From UBA5704 sp036264355 (GTDB taxonomy: Bacteria; Acidobacteriota; Thermoanaerobaculia; Multivoradales; UBA5704), in assembly GCA_036264355.1 (NCBI GenBank), contig DATARD010000380.1, positions 1-64,000 on the forward strand: a stretch of 64,000 bases of DNA. Reading direction: 5' to 3'. This document shows positions 50,110 through 58,447 of this stretch, one piece after another. Numbering within the stretch: position 1 is the stretch's first letter; every line of letters begins with the position of its first letter. The notes under the pieces were generated by a model. The model was not told where the DNA came from. It did not search any database and saw nothing but the letters and a program-made list of their open reading frames with translations. The translations under genes were made by a program, and so were the position numbers.

Positions 50110-51095
50110 ACCGCAAGCTCTCGCTCTACGTCCAGCTCGCCCGCCCGTTCACGCTGCTGCCGCCGCTCTTCGGCATCCTCTCCGGCGCGGTCTGCGCCTT
50201 CGGCTCGGTGCACAACCCGGACGCCGCCCATCGCGTCACCCTGTCGGTGGTGCTCACCGTGATCCTCGGCTCGCTCTGCGCCAGCTTCATGAACGCGGCC
50301 TCGAACGCCATCAACCAGATCTACGACCTGGAGATCGACCGGCTCAACAAGCCGACCCGGCCGCTGGTCACCGGCGCGCTCAGCCGGCGCGAGGCATGGG
50401 GGTTCACCTGGCTGTTCTACGTCCTGGCGCTGGTGCCCACCTGGCTGGTGGTGCCGCATCCGTACGAGACCTTCCTGGAGAAGCTCACCGCGCCGCTGTC
50501 GCAGCACGTCACCTTCTACATCTACCTGGCCGGCCTCCTCTTCACCTTTATCTACTCGGCGCCGGAGCTCGGGCGCACCAAGGTGCGCGGGATGCTCGCC
50601 AACTTCACCATGGCGATCCCGCGCGGCATCCTGCTCAAGCTGGCCGGCTGGGCGATGGTGGCGCCGATCTGGTCGGTCGAGCCGTGGTACATCGGCCTGA
50701 TCATCTGCCTCTTCCTGCTCGGCGCCGCGTCGACCAAAGACTTCGCCGACATCGCCGGCGACACCGCGGGAGGCTGCCGCACGCTGCCGATCGTCTACGG
50801 CGTGAAGAAAGCGGCGTGGATGATCAGCCCGTCCTTCGTTCTGCCCTGGATCCTCCTGCCGCTGGGCACCAGGCTCCGGGACCCGCAGAATCCGTCGCAC
50901 GCCATCCTGACCGGCAACCCCTGGCTGCTGAGCGCCCTCGGCGTCCTCTTCATGCTCTGGGGCGCGTACACGGTCTATCTGCTGGTGCGCGATCCGGCTT
51001 CGCTGACCGAGACGGAGAACCACCCCTCCTGGAAGCACATGTACATGATGATGATGGGAGCGCAGATCGGCCTCGCCTTGGCGTATATTTTCTGA
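50106..51095 (+). CDS. UbiA-family prenyltransferase
   Basis: A 329-residue membrane protein with about eight membrane segments. The first Asp-rich motif is NQIYDLEIDRLNKPTRPL and the second is KDFADIAGDTAGG; both bind the Mg-diphosphate of the prenyl donor. UbiA enzymes attach a prenyl chain to an aromatic or glycerol acceptor. It is coupled by a 4-bp overlap to the fused polyprenol kinase, which could supply its donor. Possible products include a quinone, a tocopherol-like compound or an ether lipid; the sequence does not decide. Confidence 0.9.
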   Translation: MNRKLSLYVQLARPFTLLPPLFGILSGAVCAFGSVHNPDAAHRVTLSVVLTVILGSLCASFMNAASNAINQIYDLEIDRLNKPTRPLVTGALSRREAWGFTWLFYVLALVPTWLVVPHPYETFLEKLTAPLSQHVTFYIYLAGLLFTFIYSAPELGRTKVRGMLANFTMAIPRGILLKLAGWAMVAPIWSVEPWYIGLIICLFLLGAASTKDFADIAGDTAGGCRTLPIVYGVKKAAWMISPSFVLPWILLPLGTRLRDPQNPSHAILTGNPWLLSALGVLFMLWGAYTVYLLVRDPASLTETENHPSWKHMYMMMMGAQIGLALAYIF

Positions 51096-51647
51096 ATGAC
51101 CGACAATCCCAGCACGGGCCTGTTGAGCTTCTACGACCATCTGCGCCGGCGGGTCCTTCGCACTGTGGAGAAGCGCGGCGGGCGGCTGCCCGAAGACGTC
51201 GTCCGCATGCTCCTCCTCGTCCCCGACGTCTTCATCCTCCTCGTCCGCCTGGCGCTGGACAAGGACGTGCCGAAGCCGGCCCGCGTCCTGGTGGGCGGTG
51301 CGCTGGTCTATTTCATCTCGCCCATCGACCTCTTCCCCGAAGCGGTCCTGGGGCCGATCGGCTACATGGACGACCTCGTCCTCGCCGCCGCCGTCCTCGC
51401 CCAGGCGTTCGGCGGCGAGCTCGAGCCGTACGCCCGCAAGCACTGGAGCGGCTCGGAGGACCTGCGCGTCGTCCTGCGCGACATCTCCCAAAGCGCCCAT
51501 TCGCTGCTCGGCCACAAACTGTACGAAAGGGTGAAGGGGCTGCTACGCCGGAGAGGGATCAAAATGGACGACGCGCGTGCCCTGGAGGCGCAGCGGGCCG
51601 TCCATATCATCGAGGAAGAGCCCTACGACGACGAGCACGGCGTGTAG
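51096..51647 (+). CDS. DUF1232 (YkvA-like) membrane-associated protein
   Basis: A 183-residue protein whose central part (KDVPKPARVLVGGALVYFISPIDLFPEAVLGPIGYMDDLVLAAAVL) is the DUF1232 signature, with a hydrophobic pair around a conserved PIDLxP motif. It directly abuts the UbiA stop. A membrane-bound accessory role for the prenyltransferase unit is possible; no function is established. Confidence 0.85.
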   Translation: MTDNPSTGLLSFYDHLRRRVLRTVEKRGGRLPEDVVRMLLLVPDVFILLVRLALDKDVPKPARVLVGGALVYFISPIDLFPEAVLGPIGYMDDLVLAAAVLAQAFGGELEPYARKHWSGSEDLRVVLRDISQSAHSLLGHKLYERVKGLLRRRGIKMDDARALEAQRAVHIIEEEPYDDEHGV

Positions 51648-51653
51648 AGCGAT

Positions 51654-52229
51654 CTATCTGGCCGGGTTTTGGCCCCGCCGTTCGCGGAGCGCCGCGAACA
51701 GCTCGCGCACCGCGGGAAAATCATTGTCGGGTCCCATATCCGGAAAATTCTCCGGATTGTCCCAGAACTCGGCGAGCGCGCCGGTCCCCCAGCGCTCGTA
51801 GACCGCCACCTTGAGCATGAGCTGAAGCTTGTCGCAAGCCTTCACCAGCCGGGCCTCGGGTGTGGTGCCTTGCTGGTACTCCTCATAGAGCGCCAGAGCG
51901 CGCTCGGGCAGCGGCGCGAGGATCTCCGCCATCGCGGCCGCCTCGGCGGTCTTCTTCGCACCCACCGGAAAATAGCGCGACGCGACCCGCGGCAGATCGC
52001 CGACCCGCAGCTCGGCGAGGTCGTGCACCAGCGCGATCTCCATCGCCCGCGTTAGATCGATCCCCTCGCTCCGCGCGCCAAGCGCCCAGACCAGGAACAG
52101 CACGTGCCAACTGTGCTCGGTCACACTCTCCGGCTCGGCGACGCCGCGCAACACATAGCCGCTCCGCGGCACCCGGTCGAGGATCTGAAGCTCCAGGCAG
52201 AGGTCGAGCAACGTTTCATTGGCGCGCAT
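51654..52229 (-). CDS. HD-domain phosphohydrolase (YfbR/5'-deoxynucleotidase-like)
   Basis: A 191-residue HD-domain protein: SVTEHSWHVLFLVWALG (first His), EIALVHDLAELRVGDLPR (HD pair) and VKACDKLQLMLKV (late Asp). These ligands form a metal site that removes phosphate from nucleotides; YfbR-type members act on deoxynucleoside monophosphates. The substrate cannot be fixed from sequence. ATG 52229 begins at the conserved MRANETLLDLCLELQIL; a longer frame adds unrelated residues. It is convergent with the DUF1232 gene, 6 bp apart. Confidence 0.85.
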   Translation of the reverse strand: MRANETLLDLCLELQILDRVPRSGYVLRGVAEPESVTEHSWHVLFLVWALGARSEGIDLTRAMEIALVHDLAELRVGDLPRVASRYFPVGAKKTAEAAAMAEILAPLPERALALYEEYQQGTTPEARLVKACDKLQLMLKVAVYERWGTGALAEFWDNPENFPDMGPDNDFPAVRELFAALRERRGQNPAR

Positions 52230-52364
52230 GGCTCGGCGAGAGTACCGCAAGGCACAGGGCAGCGTCGACCCGGCGCGCGTGCTAACATTTCCTGACTCCG
52301 TAACCGGAAGAGCAGAATCCGGGGATTCGATTCGATCCCGTGGGCTCAAGGGGAGGCTGGGAGC

Positions 52365-53303
52365 ATGAAAAAGCACGACGAGAGCTATCGGCTCTTGTTC
52401 TCCATCCCGCGGATGATCATCGAGCTCCTCCGGGGATTCTTCGGCCAAGCTTGGGTCGACCGCATGGACTTCGAGACTCTGGAGCGGGTCAATTCCAGCT
52501 ACGTCTCCCCGAAGCTCCGCAGGCGGGAGACCGATATCGTCTGGCGTGCCCGCCTCAAGGACGGCAGACCCGTCTACGTCTATCTGCTGCTCGAGCTCCA
52601 ATCAAGCGTCCAGAAGTACATGGCCGTCCGCCTGATGGTCTACGTGGGTCTGCTCTACCAGGATCTCATCAAGAGAGGAGAGCTGTCTCCCGACGGCAAG
52701 CTGCCTCTCGTCATCCCCATCGTCCTTTACAATGGTGAAGAGCGCTGGTGGGCGCCGCTCCAGTTGGCCGACCTGATCGAGGAGGTCGATCCGGAGGCCG
52801 ATCTGTTCCGGCCCAGCTTTGCCTGCAAGCTGATCGACGCGGGATCCTACGCTCTGGACGATCTCGCGGCGCAGGAGAGTAATGCCGTCGCGGCGCTCTT
52901 CTGGCTGGAGAAGACTCCCGAGCCGGAAGGTCTCCAGCAAGGCATCGACCGGCTGGCGAAAGATCTGGACCAACCGGAGGATGGCGAGCTGCGGAGCGCC
53001 TTCGCGAGCTGGCTGTTGCTGGTGCGGTTCGCAGACGAGGACGAGTTACCAGACACCCTGGGATTGGAGGACTTTCGAACCATGCTGACAAAACGAGCTG
53101 TGGAGTGGAACGAGAAGCTCCTGGAGCGGGGACGCCAGGAGGGAGAGGCAGGGCTTGTGCTCCGCCTGCTCGAGCAAAAGTTTGGCCCTCTCGATGCACG
53201 GAGCCGGAAACGGGTGACGTCTGCCGGCAAAGATCAACTGGACGCTTGGACGGATCGGATCCTGGTCGCAGAGAAGATCAGCGACGTCTTTCGAGAGAGC
53301 TGA
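52365..53303 (+). CDS. Rpn-family PD-(D/E)xK nuclease/putative transposase with DUF4351 tail
   Basis: A 312-residue protein: YRLLFSIPRMIIELLRGFFG and SSYVSPKLRRRETDIVWRARL, followed by VYLLLELQSSVQKYMAVRLMVY, in which Asp, then ExQ form the PD-(D/E)xK nuclease core of the Rpn family. The C-terminal 50 residues (LVLRLLEQKFGPLDARSRKRV ending LVAEKISDVF) match DUF4351. Rpn proteins promote recombination in vivo and change quickly between strains. GGGGAGG precedes the start. It marks the entry to the accessory region. Confidence 0.85.
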   Translation: MKKHDESYRLLFSIPRMIIELLRGFFGQAWVDRMDFETLERVNSSYVSPKLRRRETDIVWRARLKDGRPVYVYLLLELQSSVQKYMAVRLMVYVGLLYQDLIKRGELSPDGKLPLVIPIVLYNGEERWWAPLQLADLIEEVDPEADLFRPSFACKLIDAGSYALDDLAAQESNAVAALFWLEKTPEPEGLQQGIDRLAKDLDQPEDGELRSAFASWLLLVRFADEDELPDTLGLEDFRTMLTKRAVEWNEKLLERGRQEGEAGLVLRLLEQKFGPLDARSRKRVTSAGKDQLDAWTDRILVAEKISDVFRES

Positions 53304-53313
53304 CGGCGTCCCT

Positions 53314-53335
53314 CCGGAGCGGAGCTCTGCTCCGG
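53314..53335 (+). terminator. Hairpin after the Rpn gene
   Basis: CCGGAGC and GCTCCGG arms, with an 8-nt loop, start 11 bp after the stop at 53303. There is no U-tract, so this is a weak terminator call. Confidence 0.4.
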
Positions 53336-53420
53336 TCAGATCTCTGGCACCCCACGCAACTTTCCCCTCCTGGCAGCGTATCAAGCGGTTACCACCGCAA
53401 CGCTTTGCAGGAGGTGTCAC

Positions 53421-54173
53421 ATGTCCGGGAACAGAGAAGCATTGATGGCGCAGATTTTCTTCGCCATTGCCCGGGGAACCGGCGGCATGCGGGTCTCGCG
53501 GCAGGCGAGCGCATGGCTTTCAGCGCGGTATTTGCGCTGGCTCACCGCGGTGAAGCCGGGATTGAAGGCGGCGCCGATCGCTCTCTGGGCGGACAAAGGA
53601 CAGGGATTTTTAGGCAAATTCAAGGAGATCGGCGAGCACGCCCGCGCCGGCTCGGCGATCGCCGCCGGTAGCGAGCTGACGATGGACGATGTCGCGGCCG
53701 CCGCCTGGCGGGTCGAATCGGAAGCCTCTTGCCCGTTCTGCCCGCTCTGGCCGCAGCCGTCTGGGCTGGAGAGGGAGACGCCGCTGGAAGATACCGTTTT
53801 CGGCCAGATCGTCTTCGCCCTCGCCCGCGGCGCCGGGGAGATGCGCCTCTCGCTCGAGGCGAGCGCATGGTTCCATGATGCCTATGCGCCGTGGCTGACG
53901 GCCACCAAGCCGGAGCTCGTCTCCTCGCCCTTGGAAGTCTGGGAGATCATGGGGAAAGGCTTCCTGGCCAAATTCCGCGAGATCGGCAAGGGAGCCCGCG
54001 GCATCGCCGGCGGCGAGATCCGCCGCGAGGAGCTGCAGGCCAGCGCGTGGGCAGTCGAAGCGGAGGCGCCGTGCCCATATTGCCCTATCGTGCCGCCGCC
54101 GGGCGTTCTTGAAGACGCCTCGTGCGGCGCCGGTGGTGCCGAGAGTCTGCTCCAGATCCAGCTCCCGGCCTGA
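53421..54173 (+). CDS. CPxCP-repeat protein, unknown family (copy 1)
   Basis: I do not recognise this family. The 250-residue protein consists of two similar halves of about 115 residues. Each half has (Q)IFFAIARGTGGMRVS or QIVFALARGAGEMRLS, an ASAW segment, LTAxKPxL, a GxGFLxKFxEIG stretch and an ASCPFCPLWP or APCPYCPIVPPP end. Each CPxCP could hold half a metal site. No signal peptide or membrane segment is seen. AGGAGG precedes the start. A tandem paralogue lies 154 bp downstream and shares the C-terminal LLQIQLPA. Confidence 0.6.
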   Translation: MSGNREALMAQIFFAIARGTGGMRVSRQASAWLSARYLRWLTAVKPGLKAAPIALWADKGQGFLGKFKEIGEHARAGSAIAAGSELTMDDVAAAAWRVESEASCPFCPLWPQPSGLERETPLEDTVFGQIVFALARGAGEMRLSLEASAWFHDAYAPWLTATKPELVSSPLEVWEIMGKGFLAKFREIGKGARGIAGGEIRREELQASAWAVEAEAPCPYCPIVPPPGVLEDASCGAGGAESLLQIQLPA

Positions 54174-54233
54174 TCCTGCCTCCGTTCCCGACCCTGGGGA
54201 GCGGCAACGCGCCGCTCCCGTTTCCCTCCTCCG

Positions 54234-54253
54234 CGCGTAATGTCGTCCGTAAC
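54234..54253 (+). promoter_or_regulatory. CGCGTAATGT-n5-CCGTAAC-type motif, copy 1
   Basis: A 20-bp element upstream of the second CPxCP paralogue; a near-identical one lies at 55274-55293 upstream of the ATPase gene. Their shared position suggests a common regulator or sigma-factor site. Confidence 0.4.
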
Positions 54254-54327
54254 TCCGCCGGTGCCAAACTTCCAAAAGCCGGCTCCAAGAGGTGCATGGC
54301 AGTCGGCAATCCCTTGCAGGAGGTTTG

Positions 54328-55035
54328 ATGATGTCCGGGACAAGTAATGCATTGATGGTCCAGAGCCTTTTCTCCACCGCGCGGGGGACCCGCGGCATGC
54401 GGATCTCTCGCGAGGCGAGCGCATGGCTGTCGGCTTGGCTGATGGAGACGAAGGCCGGCCTCGCCAAGCTCCAGGAGATCGGCGAACGGGCCCGCGAGAC
54501 CGCGAGCGGCGGTGTGCTGCGGGTGGAGGACCTGGCCGCCGCCGCCGGACAGGTCGAGCTCGATGCCACCTGCCCCGGCTGCGCGGCCTGGCCACCGCCG
54601 GCGGCTCTGGAGATGGAGGCGCCGCTGGAGGACGCCGTCTTCGGACAGATCGTCTTCGCTCTCGCCCGGGGAGCCGGGAACGCGCGCCTCTCGCTCGACG
54701 CGTGCGCGTGGTTTCACGACCGCTACGCGGCCTGGCTGACGGCCACCAAGGTGGATCTCGTCGCGTCGCCGCTGGAGGTCTGGGAGACCATGGGCAACGG
54801 CTTCCTCTCCCGGTTCAAGGCGATCGGCGAAGGCGTCCGCAGCGTCACGGGCGTCTCCAGCGTCTCCGATATCGAGATCAGCCTCCAGGAGCTGCAGGCC
54901 AGCGCGTGGGAGGTCGAGGCGGAGTCTCCGTGCTCCTACTGCCCGAGCGAGCCGGGCGTTCAGGATGAAGACGCGTTCGGCTGGAACGCCGGTCTCTCCT
55001 CCCGAAGCCTGCTCCGGGTCCAGCTCCCGGCCTGA
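54328..55035 (+). CDS. CPxCP-repeat protein, unknown family (copy 2)
   Basis: A 235-residue tandem paralogue of the gene at 53421. It has the same two-half layout, but the first half is shorter by about 20 residues (the YLRWLTAVKP part is missing) and its cysteine motif is degenerate (TCPGCAAWPPP). The second half is well kept (QIVFALARGAGNARLSLDACAWFHDRYAAWLTATK) and ends CSYCPSEPG. It closes with LLRVQLPA like copy 1. The start ATG 54328, with AGGAGG upstream, matches copy 1's MSGN/MSGT opening. The function is unknown. Confidence 0.6.
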   Translation: MMSGTSNALMVQSLFSTARGTRGMRISREASAWLSAWLMETKAGLAKLQEIGERARETASGGVLRVEDLAAAAGQVELDATCPGCAAWPPPAALEMEAPLEDAVFGQIVFALARGAGNARLSLDACAWFHDRYAAWLTATKVDLVASPLEVWETMGNGFLSRFKAIGEGVRSVTGVSSVSDIEISLQELQASAWEVEAESPCSYCPSEPGVQDEDAFGWNAGLSSRSLLRVQLPA

Positions 55036-55045
55036 CTCGGATTAA

Positions 55046-55249
55046 AGGGTATTTGGAAATTCGAGCCGTTGTAGCCTCACCCCCCTGGCCCCCCTCTCCC
55101 ATCCCCTCCCACCCTCCGGGAGAGGGGGGAATGGAGAGCCAGAGGGTGATGCGTGACCTGGGTGGTGGCGCCCCTCTCCCGGCGGCAGGGAGGGGATGGG
55201 AGAGGGGACGGGGGTGAGGCTCCACCGGTGGCGATTTCCCAAACACCCT
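55046..55249. repeat. About 204-bp inverted-repeat element (MITE/REP-like)
   Basis: The left arm (AGGGTATTTGGAAAT, then AGCCTCACCCCC) matches the reverse complement of the right arm (AGGGTGTTTGGGAAAT, then AGCCTCACCCCC) over about 90 bp with scattered mismatches. Inside, each arm carries its own CTCTCCC/GGGAGAG pair. No open frame is present. It sits between the second CPxCP gene and the ATPase gene. Confidence 0.7.
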
Positions 55250-55273
55250 CTTCGCTCCTTCCCGTAGCGTTCG

Positions 55274-55293
55274 CGCGTAATGTTCCCCGTAAC
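55274..55293 (+). promoter_or_regulatory. CGCGTAATGT-n5-CCGTAAC-type motif, copy 2
   Basis: Matches the motif at 54234-54253 at most positions. The in-frame ATG at 55280 lies inside it, which argues against that ATG as the ATPase start. Confidence 0.4.
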
Positions 55294-55342
55294 CCGGGTA
55301 TGGCAGACTCGGTATCGTCAATTTCACGTCTCTCTCAAAACT

Positions 55343-58300
55343 ATGCGCTCACTTCCTCTCCGGATGCCGGCGATTCTGGTCCATGCCTGGTCGGACCCCG
55401 CGGTCGAAGTCTGCCCGCCGGAGACCGCGGCGGCTCTCCTGGCGCTGCCCGGTGTCGTCCGGCTCGGCCCGGGACGCTTCGCGATCGTGCCGGTGGCGAA
55501 CGATCCGGGGGAGATGGAGACGGCGCTGCGCTGTGGCGAGCGGTTGCTGGCGGCGCGGGACGGCGATCGCCGGGCGGTGCTCCTGCTGCCCGTCCAGGTG
55601 CGGCTCGGCCTCGGACCACGGTCGCCGGCGGCCGAGCTGATCGCCGAGCCTCTGCTCGACGACCTGGAGCAGCAGGTGCCGATCCTGCCGTGGGGCGCGG
55701 TCTATTTTTCCGGCTATGCGATGGCGCGCGCCGAGTCGCGGCTGGAAATGAAGATGTGCGGCCTCTATGAAGGGCCGTCGGGAACCCAGGTCACGCTGTT
55801 CCGCCCGCTCCGGCCGCGCGACGACGTGCGCCCGTGGCACAACACGCATCTGGTCGACCGGCCGCTGGAGTATGTGCCGCGTCCGGATCTGGAAAGCGAG
55901 CTGGCGGCGGTCTCGGAGACGGCGGTGCTGCGGATCACCGGCGCGATGGGCTGCGGCAAGACCCGGCTGGTGTGGGAAACCCTGGGACCGGAGCGCCGGA
56001 AGACAGAAGGCGGCGGCGCCTTCTGTCTCTGGGTGAGCCTGCGCGGGCGGCGGGACGAGCCGGCCCGGCCGCTCGCGGCGTTGCGGCGGCAGCTCGTGCG
56101 GCTCGCCGGCAAGGATGCGCTCGCCGGGCTGATCCAGGCCGAGGCGCCGCCGTCCGATCTGCCGGAGCTGCTCGCCAAGTCGCTGGTGCTCGCCAGCCGC
56201 CGCGCCGGCGCTCCCCTGCGCCTGGTCTGCGACGACGTGCACGTGGCGGATGTCGAGACGCAGAGACTGATCGCGGGCCTCGCCGCACACCCCGAGGCGG
56301 GGAGCTCCTTCTCGCTGGTGCTGGTGGGCCGGCCGCGTACATTCTTCCAGACGCTTCAGGCGTTCCAGACCCTCCCGGCGGTGTGGGCGGGCTGTCCGCA
56401 GGTGGCGGGGGCGCCCGAGGTGATCGTGCCGCCGATGGCCGCGGCGCCTCTCGCGGCGCTCGCCGGCAAGCTGTTCCACGATCTCCTGATGCCGACCGAG
56501 GTGAAGCAGCAGATCGTGGAGGCCTCGGGCGGATTCCCGCTGGCGCTCGAAGAAGAGCTGTCGCGGATGATCCAGCGCCGCCAGCTCCGGCACCACGGCA
56601 ACTTCTTCGTCAGCGGCCGCCAGGACATCGACTTCGAGCCGTCGTTCCATCTCATCCAGGAGATGTGCGCCGAAGCCCGCGCGCTCGGCGATCCGACGCC
56701 GCTGCGCCTCCTCGCCCTGGCGGACACCGCGGTGCCGTCGTTCGCCCTGGCCGAGGCGGCTCTCGCCTGCGACGCGGCGCCGCCTCCGGGCTGGGAAGCG
56801 CCCTTCCTCGCCGGCGGCTGGCTGCGCCGGTCGCCGTCGCCCTGGGGGATCGGCGTCGATTTCGCCGCCACCGCATACGGCCGGGCGATGGCGGCGACGG
56901 TGGATCCGGAAGCCGCGCCGGGCATGCGGAGCGCGCTGGGCGAGGTGCTCTCCGCGGCGGACGACCGGCCGCGCGGGCTGTGGCATTCCTACCGCCTGCT
57001 CTCGGGCGGACCCGGCGCCGTGCCGCGCATCCTCGAGCTCGCCCGCGAGCATCCGCAGAGCCTGCCGGCCCGCGAGGTGCTCGACGGTCTCGCCTGGGAG
57101 CTCGCCGCGCACCGCGAGCGCGGCGGCGATCAGGCGACCGAGATCCAGATCCTCTGGCTGCTCCTCCCGCTGGCGCGCCGCCTCGGCCGTCTGGAGCGCT
57201 TCGAGGGCGACGTCGCGCGGGCCGTCGAGCTTGCGCAAGCCGAGCCGCGCAAGCTCCTCGCCTTCTCCGGCCTCAAGGCGGATCTCGATCTCCAGAAGAG
57301 CCGCCTGGCCGACGGCGAGCGGACGCTGCGCGCCGTTCTCGATCAGGTGCTGGACGCCGATCCTTCGCACCAGTCGTTGCTGCTTTTACAGCTCGGCCGC
57401 CTGCTCGCCCGCCAGGAACGGCACAAGGAGGCCCGGCACCTGTTCGAGAACCTCCTCGCCACCGTCGAGGAGCGCGGCTCCACGGCGCTCGCCGCCACCT
57501 GCCGCTTCCACCTCGGCAACATCGCGCTACGCGAAGGGCGGCTGCGCGAGGCGCAGACGTACCACCGCGAAGCCATGCGGATGCGCCGCAAGGAGAAAAA
57601 CCTCAAGGCGCTGGGATCGTCGCTCTCCGCGCTCGGCGCCGTGTACTCGACCCTGGGAGCCTTCCCGCGGGCGCTCTGGTACTACCAGGAGGCCGAGCGC
57701 GTGCTGCGCGAGTATGGCGAGGACGGCGAGGAGAGCTTCGCGCTGTTCGGTCTCGGCCGGGTGCTCGGTCTGTTGGGCGACGCGACCTCGGCCGCCGAGC
57801 CGTTGCGGCGCGCCCTGGCCCTGCGCGAAGGGAAGGCCGACGCGGTCGGCGAGGCGCTGGCCCGCTTGCAGGTCGCGGCGAACCACGCCGATCTGCAAAA
57901 TCTGGACGAAGCGCTGGCCGAGGCCCGCCGCGCCCACTTCCAGCTCAGCCTGGCGCCGGAGAGCGGCATCCTCGGCGACGCCGAGCAGCTCCTCGGCCGC
58001 ATCCACTTCCTGCTGCAACAGCTCGACGCGGCCGGCACGTCGTTCGCGACGGCGCTGGAGATCCACGAGCGCCACGGCGACCACGGCGCCGCATTGCGCG
58101 ACCGGAGCTGGCTGCTGGAGACGGCCCTCGCCAACGGGAAGGAGACGGAGATCCGCCGGCTCTGCCGCGAGCTCGAGGCGGCGCTGGAGGCCGGCGTGCC
58201 GCCGCTCGGCGGCTCGTTTGCCGTCGTCGACTACCGGCTGGCCCGCGGCTGGGAGTGGCTGCGCCTCAACGGCCGCGGCGGCACCGATCCGGCGCGCTTC

Positions 58301-58441
58301 TTTGCCCGCGCCTACCAGACCCTCCTCGACACGGCCTCGCCGCTGCCCGAGGGCCTGCGCCGCCGCTTCCTCCTCCAGGTGCCGGAAAACGCCGCCATCG
58401 TCGAAGCCGCCGCCAGCCGCCACTTGGTCAGCCAGGCGTAG
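55343..58441 (+). CDS. STAND-like AAA ATPase with C-terminal TPR repeats
   Basis: A protein of about 1032 residues. Residues 1-160 resemble a degenerate nucleotide-cyclase-like module (VQVRLGLGPR, VYFSGYAMARAESR) without its catalytic residues. An AAA/STAND ATPase follows with ITGAMGCGKTRLVWE (Walker A, near residues 200-207) and LRLVCDDVHVAD (Walker B). The second half is a row of TPR helices (for example ATCRFHLGNIALREGRLREAQTY). STAND proteins are signal-driven switches that oligomerise on ATP. ATG 55343 was chosen over 55280, which lies in a motif shared with another promoter region; ATG 55364 is also possible. No effector domain is visible. Confidence 0.78.
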   Translation: MRSLPLRMPAILVHAWSDPAVEVCPPETAAALLALPGVVRLGPGRFAIVPVANDPGEMETALRCGERLLAARDGDRRAVLLLPVQVRLGLGPRSPAAELIAEPLLDDLEQQVPILPWGAVYFSGYAMARAESRLEMKMCGLYEGPSGTQVTLFRPLRPRDDVRPWHNTHLVDRPLEYVPRPDLESELAAVSETAVLRITGAMGCGKTRLVWETLGPERRKTEGGGAFCLWVSLRGRRDEPARPLAALRRQLVRLAGKDALAGLIQAEAPPSDLPELLAKSLVLASRRAGAPLRLVCDDVHVADVETQRLIAGLAAHPEAGSSFSLVLVGRPRTFFQTLQAFQTLPAVWAGCPQVAGAPEVIVPPMAAAPLAALAGKLFHDLLMPTEVKQQIVEASGGFPLALEEELSRMIQRRQLRHHGNFFVSGRQDIDFEPSFHLIQEMCAEARALGDPTPLRLLALADTAVPSFALAEAALACDAAPPPGWEAPFLAGGWLRRSPSPWGIGVDFAATAYGRAMAATVDPEAAPGMRSALGEVLSAADDRPRGLWHSYRLLSGGPGAVPRILELAREHPQSLPAREVLDGLAWELAAHRERGGDQATEIQILWLLLPLARRLGRLERFEGDVARAVELAQAEPRKLLAFSGLKADLDLQKSRLADGERTLRAVLDQVLDADPSHQSLLLLQLGRLLARQERHKEARHLFENLLATVEERGSTALAATCRFHLGNIALREGRLREAQTYHREAMRMRRKEKNLKALGSSLSALGAVYSTLGAFPRALWYYQEAERVLREYGEDGEESFALFGLGRVLGLLGDATSAAEPLRRALALREGKADAVGEALARLQVAANHADLQNLDEALAEARRAHFQLSLAPESGILGDAEQLLGRIHFLLQQLDAAGTSFATALEIHERHGDHGAALRDRSWLLETALANGKETEIRRLCRELEAALEAGVPPLGGSFAVVDYRLARGWEWLRLNGRGGTDPARFFARAYQTLLDTASPLPEGLRRRFLLQVPENAAIVEAAASRHLVSQA

Positions 58442-58447
58442 CCGGTC

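Noticed and set aside
52365..53303. Evidence of an active transposon from the Rpn gene
   Set aside because: Rpn proteins are called putative transposases, but no terminal inverted repeats or target-site duplications flank this gene.
55280..55342. ATG 55280 as start of the STAND ATPase
   Set aside because: This ATG is part of a 20-bp motif shared with the upstream region of another gene, and the sequence after it does not look coding.
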